A stretch of 64,000 nt of DNA. It comes from Girardinichthys multiradiatus (lineage: Eukaryota; Chordata; Actinopteri; Cyprinodontiformes; Goodeidae). Positions within the stretch are counted from its first letter, which is position 1. Each line of letters starts with the position of its first letter. Location: assembly GCF_021462225.1 (NCBI RefSeq), contig NC_061817.1, positions 769,326-833,325 on the forward strand. Direction: 5' to 3'. The notes beneath the pieces are model-generated. The model was not told the DNA's origin and searched no databases. It saw only the letters and a program-made list of their open reading frames with translations. Made by a program: the position numbers and the translations under genes. Shown piece after piece: positions 57,661-64,000 of the stretch.

Positions 57661-58628
57661 GAAAACGGGCAAAACTGCCAGTAAGTGAATCCAAAGTGCT
57701 CCCAAACTGCAGCTGACACATTCGGCTTTGAAACCAATTCTATCTCTGGTTTTCCAAATCTCAAAAAGCGTTTCTCTGGCTTGCAGCTCCTCACGGGGGT
57801 CTCAGGCTACACTCTACGAGACCATGCCCCTGGCAAGTACCTGATGCAAGAGTTCACTCTTCCCTATGCTAGGGGAACTAGAAGGGGAGGTGTCACCCAG
57901 TCTCTTTAGTAGAAAAGAGGGAAACACAAGGAAAACAAACAAGCAAGCAAATGGAAATTTTCAAGTTAATTTTAATTTATCATGTGATTAATTTATCCAT
58001 GCAATTAATTTATTTTTTGCTTATTGAGACATGCCTAAAGCTGAAGTCAACAAACTGGATCTTCTGATGCTGAAACAGCCTATTCAAATCTTCCTCAGCG
58101 ATCTTTAGTGCATGTAGGGGGTCAGAGGGGAGGGGGTTATAGAGTTCCCTTTCCTTTCCATCTCAGTGTCCTTTGCATTTGAAATAATTCCAAAACAATT
58201 CTAACAAAGTTTTCTCTGTATATCAAATGACTGAATGTACGCCTCAAATTGGACGCTCGTGCACTTTGAAGTTAGACGCTCAATATTAAGCGTCAAAATC
58301 GCTCTAGATGTCTAAGATGTCCCTACGGAGCAAAGTGCTGACAGACCCGCATTGGGAAGAGCTACCCTTGTTTGCCGGTCTCTTGTGTACAATGGTAGAT
58401 GTAATTGGGAGAATGGCTTGGCTTATTTGCTGAATAACGACAGGACAGGCACAAGCCACAACAATAATGTCCCTTTTCCACTGGTCCGTTTCAGGCGGTG
58501 CAGCTCCGCTTCACTCAAGGAGGTTGTGGCAGGAGAAGCAGCGAGGTGGGAAGCTGCTGTCTGGACTGGTGAAGCTCCAAAGTTTGCCTGAAGAAGTTCC
58601 AATTTTAGGCTTAATGAGGAAGTTTTTG
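57661..58628. other. spacer with no supported gene
   Basis: No gene supported. 58450-58628 continues at 60718 once the LINE is removed and may be part of a MITE that I could not define. Confidence 0.4.
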
Positions 58629-58784
58629 CTCCTCGAACTGCCACCTTAACGTGGTGGAGGGGTTTGAGTGCTCAAATGATCCTAGAGGCTATGTTGTCTG
58701 GGGCCTAAATGCCCCTGGTAGGGTCTCCCATGGCAAACAGGCTCTAGGTGATGGGTCAGACAAAGAACGGTTCAAGAATCCCTC

Positions 58785-60092
58785 ATGAGGACAAACATAT
58801 TGAGGCACGTGACGTCGCCTGGTACGGCGGAGCCGGGGTCCCACCCTGGAGCCAGGCCTGGGATCGGGACTCGCTGGAGAGCCCCTGGTGGCCGGGTCGC
58901 TCCTTGCGGGACCCGGCCGGGCCAAGCCCGAACGAGAGACGCGAGGCCATCCCCCAGTGGGCCCACCACCTGCAGGGGCAACCGTGAGGGACCGGTGCAA
59001 AGAGGATTGGGTGGCGGACGAAGGTGGAGACCTCAGCGGCCCAATCCCCGGATGCTTAGGCTGGCTCTAGGGATGTGGAATGTCACCTCGCTGACGGGAA
59101 AGAAGCCGGAGCTTCTGCGGGAGGTCGAGAGATATCGACTAGAAATAGTCGGGCTCGCCTCCACGCACAACGTGGGCTCTGGAACCCATCTCCTTGAGAG
59201 GGGTTGGACTCTCTTCTACTCTGGAGTGGCCCACGGGGAGAGGTGGCGGGCTGGTGTGGGTTTGCTTGTTGCCCCCCAGCTCAGCCGTCTCGTGTTGGGG
59301 TTTACCCCAGTGGATGAGAGGGTCGTATCCCTGCGCCTTCGGGTTGGGGATAGGTCTCTGACTGTCGTCATGGCCTACGGGCCGAGCGGTAGGGCGGAAT
59401 ACCCGGCCTTCTTGGTGTCCCTGTCGGGGGTGCTGGATAGTGCCCTTCCCGGGGACTCCATTATTCTGCTGGGGGACTTCAACGCCCACGTGGGAAATGA
59501 CAGTGACACCTGGAGAGGCGTGATCGGGAGGAATGGCCTCCCTGATCTGAATCCGAGTGGTGTTTTGTTATTGGACTTCTGTGCTAGTCACGGATTGTCC
59601 ATAATGAACACCATGTTCAAACATAAGGGTGTCCATCAGTGCACTTGGCACCAGGACACCCTAGGCAGGAGGTTGATGATCGACTTTGTTGTCGTATCAT
59701 CAGACCTTCGGCCGCATGTTTTGGACACTCGGGTGAAGAGAGGGGCTGAGCTGTCCAATGATCACCACCTGGTGGTGAGTTGGATCCGCTGGAGGAGGAG
59801 AAAGCCGGACAGACTTGGCAGGCCCAAGCGCCAAGTCTGCTGGGAACGCCTGGTGGAGCCCTCGGCCAGGGATGTATTCAACTCCCACCTCCGGGAGAGC
59901 TTTGACCAGATCCTGGGGGATGTTGGAGACATAGAGTCCGAGTGGACCATGATCTCCGCATCTACTGTCGATGCTGCTGCATTGGATGAAGATCAGCTCC
60001 TCCAAGTCCGAGGCCATGGTACTCAACCGGAAAAAGGTGGCTTGTCCTCTTCAGGTTGGAGGGGAGTTCCTGCCTCAAGTGGAGGAGTTTAA
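58785..60092 (+). pseudogene. LINE endonuclease ORF fused to RT remnant, 435-aa open frame
   Basis: Residues from about 90 form an apurinic-like endonuclease: [96 protein letters not shown] and [15 protein letters not shown]. The [14 protein letters not shown] and DHHLV motifs are kept; the usual glutamate of ...VGLTETH... is replaced (GLASTH). After residue 400 ([15 protein letters not shown]) the frame jumps to sequence from the far end of the RT and is read out of frame ([15 protein letters not shown]). The whole RT palm with its ADD motif is missing. The downstream piece in the right frame is at 60189-60677. Confidence 0.85.
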
Positions 60093-60677
60093 GTATCTCA
60101 GGGTCTTGTTCACGAGTGGAGGAAAAATGGAGCGGGAGATCGACAAGACGGATCGGTGCGGCTGCCGCAGTAACTGTGCCGGTCCGTTGTGGTGAAGAGA
60201 GAGCTGAGTCGAAAAGCAAAGCTCTCAATTTACCGGTCGGTCTACGTTCCTACCCTCAACTATGGCCATGAACTTTGGGTCATAACCGAAAGAACGAGAT
60301 CCCAGATACAAGATGCTGAAATGAGCTTCCTCCGTAGGGTGGCCGGGCACTCCCTTAGAGATAGGGTGAGGAGCTCGGCCATCCGGGATGGGCTCGGAGT
60401 AGAGCCGCTGCTCATGCACATCGAGAGGAGGCGAGTTGAGGAGGCTCGGGCATCTATACCGGATGCCTCCTGGACGCCTTCCTTGAGAGGTGTTCCAGGC
60501 ACGTCCCACCGGGAGGAAGCCCAGGGGACGGCCCAGGACACGCTGGAGGGACAATGTCTCTCAGCTGGCCTGGGAACGCCTTGGGCTCCACCCGGAGGAG
60601 CTGGAGGAGGTGTCTGGGGAGAGGGCGTCTGGGCGTCTCTGCTGAGCCTGCTGCCCCCGCGACCCGGTCCCGGATAA
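60093..60677 (+). pseudogene. LINE RT C-terminal remnant
   Basis: Frames across 60020-60440 read [97 protein letters not shown] and VEPLLMHIERR. This is the region after the RT palm. A deletion near 60440 removes the LRWFGHL block and shifts the frame. The final PPRPGPG at 60677 equals the normal end of the family's protein. Confidence 0.8.
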
Positions 60678-60717
60678 GCGGAAGATGACGACGAGTACGA
60701 GTACGAGGAAGTTTTTG

Positions 60718-61425
60718 TCTTCCAATGATAAAATACGTCACAAAGCTGAGTTTCTCTGATTGGTTGATGCGGCCCCTCAACCTCCGAAAGTTCCAGTTTC
60801 TCTTGCATCTGCCGCTTTGGACGCGCTGTACACACATCAGACACCTGAAATCTCAAAACACACAGCGTTCGACGCACGAAGCACTTTAAAAACGTGCCGC
60901 AGGACATCTCAACGCCTCAACACATGCATCCACAATAGAGTTTGCATGAAACCCAGATGCCCCTGATACTCACATTGCGTTTGGTCTGAACCCACCATTA
61001 GGCTTTATACAGAAGTTTTTGTCTCAGCCATGGCAATAATAAGGACAAGGACTTTAAAGCGCAAAACTACAGACTTTTGACCGTGGTAAAGTTAGTTCGA
61101 GGTTGGATATTGGACATTCGTGCTCTGTGGATTCTTCCCGTTTAATCGATATAGGCAATCTGATTACAGGCAGCTGCTCTCTGCTTGCTCCATCCTCCTG
61201 CAGACGCTGCTAAAACAAGAGCAGAGCTGCAACATTTACTACATCCATTAAGCATAGTAACCCTGACAAAGATGTTGTTCCTACCAAACAACATTTAGAG
61301 CAGTTCTGTTCCTCAAAGACATGGTCCAATAATTGCAACTATTTTCTTGAGAATATTTAAATGGGATGAAAAAAATAATGCTCTTTACTATTTAATTCAA
61401 AGATTTATTACCCTATTCTGTTAAC
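60718..61425. other. spacer with no supported gene
   Basis: Pre-insertion sequence to the right of the LINE. It is relatively GC-balanced up to 60960. I see no supported gene. Confidence 0.4.
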
Positions 61426-61436
61426 AATGAGAACAT

Positions 61437-61795
61437 CAGTCAGTCATTTTCTACCGCTTATTCCATAGTGGGTCACGGGGGAGCTGGTGCCTATCTCCAG
61501 AAGTCTATGGGCGAGAGGCGGGGTACACCCTGAACAGGTCGCCAGTCCATCGCAGGGCAACACACAAACAACCATGCACACACTCATTCATACACCTAAG
61601 GGCAATTTAGAGTGACCAATTAACCTAACAGGCATGTCTTTGGACTGTGGGAGGAAGCCGGAGTACCCGGTGAGAACCCACACATGCACGGGGAGAACAT
61701 GCAAACTCCATGCAGAAAGACCCCCGGTCGGGAATCGAACCCAGGACCTTCTTGCTGCAAGGCAACAGTGCTACCAACTGTGCCACCATGCAGCC
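61437..61795 (-). mobile_element. full-length tRNA-derived SINE with 11-bp TSD
   Basis: Perfect repeats AATGAGAACAT at 61426-61436 and 61796-61806 flank 359 bp. On the minus strand the element starts GGCTGCATGGTGGCACAGTT. Box A is TGGCACAGTTGG and box B GGTTCGATTCC, about 35 bases apart, as in a tRNA gene. The body contains CTTTCTGCATGGAGTTTGCA and GTCCAAAGACATGCCTGTTA and ends in TGACTGACTG. RNA polymerase III would start at the tRNA-like head; a LINE would supply the reverse transcriptase. Copies at 1407-1543 (truncated) and 39680-39935 (decayed) are the same family. Confidence 0.92.
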
Positions 61796-61841
61796 AATGA
61801 GAACATGAATTCTAGAATTGCGCCGCTCAAGGTGGCAGCAT

Positions 61842-62471
61842 ACAGTGGCTCAGAGGTCTCAGGCCAAAAACAAAAGCCACAACACGAATGCAAAAGCCAA
61901 AATGGAAGTGACCTGTAGTGGATGTACCGGTGTTACACCAAAATCTGTGACCCATCACAATCTGTAGCTCAGCTCAATTTCAAAAGTGCTCCAATGTGTT
62001 AGATGTCCTGCACTAATAGCTGGCTCGCCTTGCCAGCTTTCAGCTGACCGGGCAGTCAAGGCTCGCTATACTGGGGAAGGACCAAGCAGATATTTCAGAT
62101 TTACACAGCTATATTCTCACCTAAAAACACTGTAAAAATTCATTTTGTTTAACAAAAAGTGCAATATATCCAACTTTTTTCACAGCTTTTCTCTCTCCTT
62201 CGGCTATTTCTTAATTCCGTTTCAACAATCCGCAATGAATCATGGGATTGGGTGTGCCACAAAGGATACACCACACTCGTCCTTCAAATCTGGGGAAAAG
62301 GACATGTTTACCTGCCGCATTTGAAGAAGGCGTAAAATTTGGACAGCCATCTTATGACAGATCACACCAGTAACACCAGTACCATCACTTTTACTGCAGG
62401 TCACATCTGTTGTGGCTTTTGCATTCGTGTTTGTGGCTTTTGTATTTGGCCGGAGACCTCTGGGCCACCGT
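61842..62471. mobile_element. 630-bp MITE with about 100-bp TIRs
   Basis: The left repeat (ACAGTGGCTCAGAGGTCTCA, AAAGCCACAACACGAATGCA) is the inverse of the right repeat (TGCATTCGTGTTTGTGGCTT, GAGACCTCTGGGCCACCGT) over roughly 100 bp. GCAGCAT occurs on both sides (61835-61841 and 62473-62479); with the next base it gives an 8-bp near-duplication as made by hAT elements. No transposase frame. A TA dinucleotide also lies at both ends, so a TA-target origin is the alternative. Confidence 0.82.
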
Positions 62472-62689
62472 AGCAGCATGTTGGAGTAGCTCTGTTATTT
62501 TTATTATGATATAGTTATTTTAAGAACTCTAAGTCCTCTTCTGGAGAATTAAAATGTATTTTTTGGACGATTATCGTCTCCGATATCGAATGATGTGCAG
62601 CTGGGAAGATTTTTGCTGATCCAATTTTAGTTTTGTACATTTGTTATGATGCAAACCCATAGCAACAAGGTTTTTTTTTTACAATGGGG

Positions 62690-64000
62690 AGCAGCTGATG
62701 AATATCTCAAAAGATCAAATAATACTTCAACTACAACCCCAAATCCCTGGTGAGTTGAAAAGGATGTGCCGTGGCTGCAAAGCAGGAGCAAAGAGAAGAG
62801 AGAGAAGGAGGAAGATCAAGCCATCTCTTCCATCGATTATCATGGACAATGTGAGATCATTTCAATTCAATTTAATTCACAAATACTTTATTCATCCCAA
62901 AGGGAAATTAAATGTTGTTGCTCTTATTATTCAGGGTTCTTCTAAGAGCCGCTGTAGATGCTAATGCTGGTGTGCAGTAAGGATCTCTGGTAGCAATCTG
63001 TCTTACAGCAGGGCTGAAGAAACCTCTGACTAAAGGAATTTGGATGAACTCCAAGCCCTATAAAGGATCCAGCCAGAATATCAGGAATGCAGTATGTGTT
63101 TTACTGAAACATGGCTGCAGGATCATCCCCGACTTCAGCGTCTCTCTGCCGGGCTTTCTGATCTAATGCGCAGAGAGAGATTTTAAGAGGGAAAAAAAAC
63201 GCAAAGGATGTGGATTAGCAGCGTTGTCAACAACAGATAGTGTAATCCAGGACATATTTCTGTGAAGAGTTGTCTCTGATGCCCTGATATTGAACTGTTA
63301 GCAGTACGTTTCCATCCATATTATTTACCCAGAGAGTTCACCAGTGTTATTTTGGCAACAGTTTACGTTCCACCATCAGCTCTTGCCGACACCGCATCTG
63401 ATGTCATCAGCTCGGTTGTTGCTAAACTACAAACACAACACCCCAATGCATTTGTGGCAGTATCTGGTCATTTTAACCATGCTTCCCTCTCTGCGACACT
63501 TCCAACATTTCAGCAGTTTGTCAGCTGCTCTACCAGAGAAAACAAAACACTAGATTTGTTTTATGCAAATGTCAAGGACTCATACTCATCTCTAAAGACC
63601 TCCTTTAGGCAAATCAGATCACAATCTTGTTTATCTCTGTCCCCCTTGTTCACAGACAACTTGTTATAAAGAGAACCATAGGAAGATGGTCACATGAAGC
63701 TAAAGAAGCCCGGTGAAGTTGCTTTGAGTCTACAGACTGTGGTGCACTGTGTCAGCCAGGTGAAGAGGACATCAGTGCCATTACTGAGTGTGTAACCAAC
63801 TATATGAACTTCTGTGTGGATAACACCATCCCCACCAGAACGCAATTATCCCCAATAACAAACCCTGGATCACCAGTGACCTGAAGGACCTGCTTAACAA
63901 GAAAAAAGAAGCCTTCAGGGAGGGAGACAGGGAATTATTGAGTATCCAGAAGCAACCTAATGACAAGATAGGGAGCTGGAGAGCAAGTTCCAGCAAAACA
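62690..64000 (+). pseudogene. L2-like LINE endonuclease relic, runs off window
   Basis: 62795-62860 carries a SLPSIIMDNVRS start like the ..NVRSLSNKMDEL of the 54-kb LINE. 63090-63120 reads VCFTETWLQDHP. 63352-63669 is an open frame: ATVYVPPSALADTASDVI, AVSGHFNHASLSATLPTFQQ, FVSCSTRENKTLDLFYANVK. The catalytic GDFNH is now GHFNH, and TLDLFYANVKDSY matches TLDLMYANVKDAY of the family. Frames are broken, and a retroposon tail interrupts the 5' part at 62861-63030. The reverse transcriptase would lie beyond 64000. Confidence 0.85.
62861..63030 (-). mobile_element. retroposon 3' tail nested in LINE relic
   Basis: ATTCAATTTAATTCACAAAT, ACTTTATTCATCCCAAAGGG then AAATTAAATG is the inverse of a retroposon 3' end, as at 9913-9966. 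It is inserted right after the MDNVRS codons of the LINE. The right limit is approximate. Confidence 0.6.

Larger units (their letters stand above)
58629..60704 (+). mobile_element. LINE with 13-bp TSD and deleted RT
   Basis: Perfect direct repeats GAGGAAGTTTTTG at 58616-58628 and 60705-60717 flank a 2,076-bp element. The 5' part begins CTCCTCGAACTGCCACCTTA and ACGTGGTGGAGGGGTTTGAG. The 3' end is GACCCGGTCCCGGATAAGCG then a GATGACGACGAGTACGAG repeat tail. The 5' end matches starts of this GC-rich fish LINE family as I remember them, so truncation is internal, not 5'. Base composition (well above 55% G+C by eye) is unlike the AT-rich surroundings. I do not name the clade. Confidence 0.92.

Noticed and set aside
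60260..60907. 215-codon open frame on the minus strand
   Set aside because: It lies antisense to the GC-rich LINE RT remnant and crosses the LINE's 3' target duplication. High G+C makes stops rare, so it is a shadow.
1..64000. Operon-like, toxin, phage-defence or CRISPR systems, and endogenous viral genes
   Set aside because: The window is vertebrate repeat-rich DNA. I found no gene cluster, repeat-spacer array or viral gag, pol or env sequence that could be supported.

Overview
The window looks like nuclear genomic DNA of a ray-finned (teleost) fish. The evidence is its repeat content: several Tc1/mariner families, L2/Rex1-like and L1-like LINEs, a Penelope-like element, tRNA-derived SINEs, hAT-like and Tc1-like MITEs, a PIF/Harbinger fragment and (GT)n/(TA)n microsatellites. 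There are also AT-rich intron-like spacers and a spliced coding exon with GT/AG borders. I see no bacterial operon, CRISPR array, rRNA, true tRNA gene or recognisable endogenous virus.

Layout. 1-5.2 kb: decayed Tc1 copies, one broken twice by LINE tails, and a small 5'-truncated retroposon with an 11-bp target duplication. 7.3-9.8 kb: an L1 relic, then a tRNA-derived SINE split by a 1,610-bp Tc1 element with an intact 334-aa DD34E transposase. 10-21 kb: an L1 relic, a 503-bp MITE, a Tc1 relic, a Penelope-like relic with a GIY-YIG remnant, a LINE tail, a Harbinger fragment and a short perfect-looking hairpin. 21.95-23.2 kb: a second intact Tc1/mariner element (343 aa) with DD36E spacing. 23.6-25.9 kb: an L2/Rex1-like LINE carrying a nested insert. 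26.8-27.4 kb: a SINE inside a Tc1 MITE inside an older palindrome.

29.9-31.4 kb holds the only convincing host-gene sequence: a 1,512-bp internal coding exon on the minus strand, phase 1 at both ends, about 20% serine. I do not recognise the gene. 32-39.9 kb: four Tc1 relics (one with an in-frame deletion that leaves a 249-aa open frame), a LINE tail and a decayed SINE. 43.4-46.4 kb: an L1 relic, a hAT-like MITE and a second copy of the 24-kb LINE. 51.5-53.1 kb: a near-identical second copy of the 8-kb Tc1, broken by one missing G. 53.3-57.5 kb: a 3.1-kb L2/Maui-like LINE inserted into an older inverted copy of its own family. 58.6-60.7 kb: a LINE with an intact endonuclease but most of its reverse transcriptase deleted, flanked by a 13-bp target duplication. 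61.4-64 kb: a full SINE with target duplication, a 630-bp MITE and an L2-like endonuclease relic running off the end.

The genes do not form a pathway. The window reads as an intron or intergenic stretch, with one real exon, that was built by repeated nested insertion. I found no evidence of an undescribed molecular system. The most valuable points are the unidentified exon, the two intact transposases and the dateable insertion layers. Family names come from remembered consensus sequences and visible motifs, not from a search.
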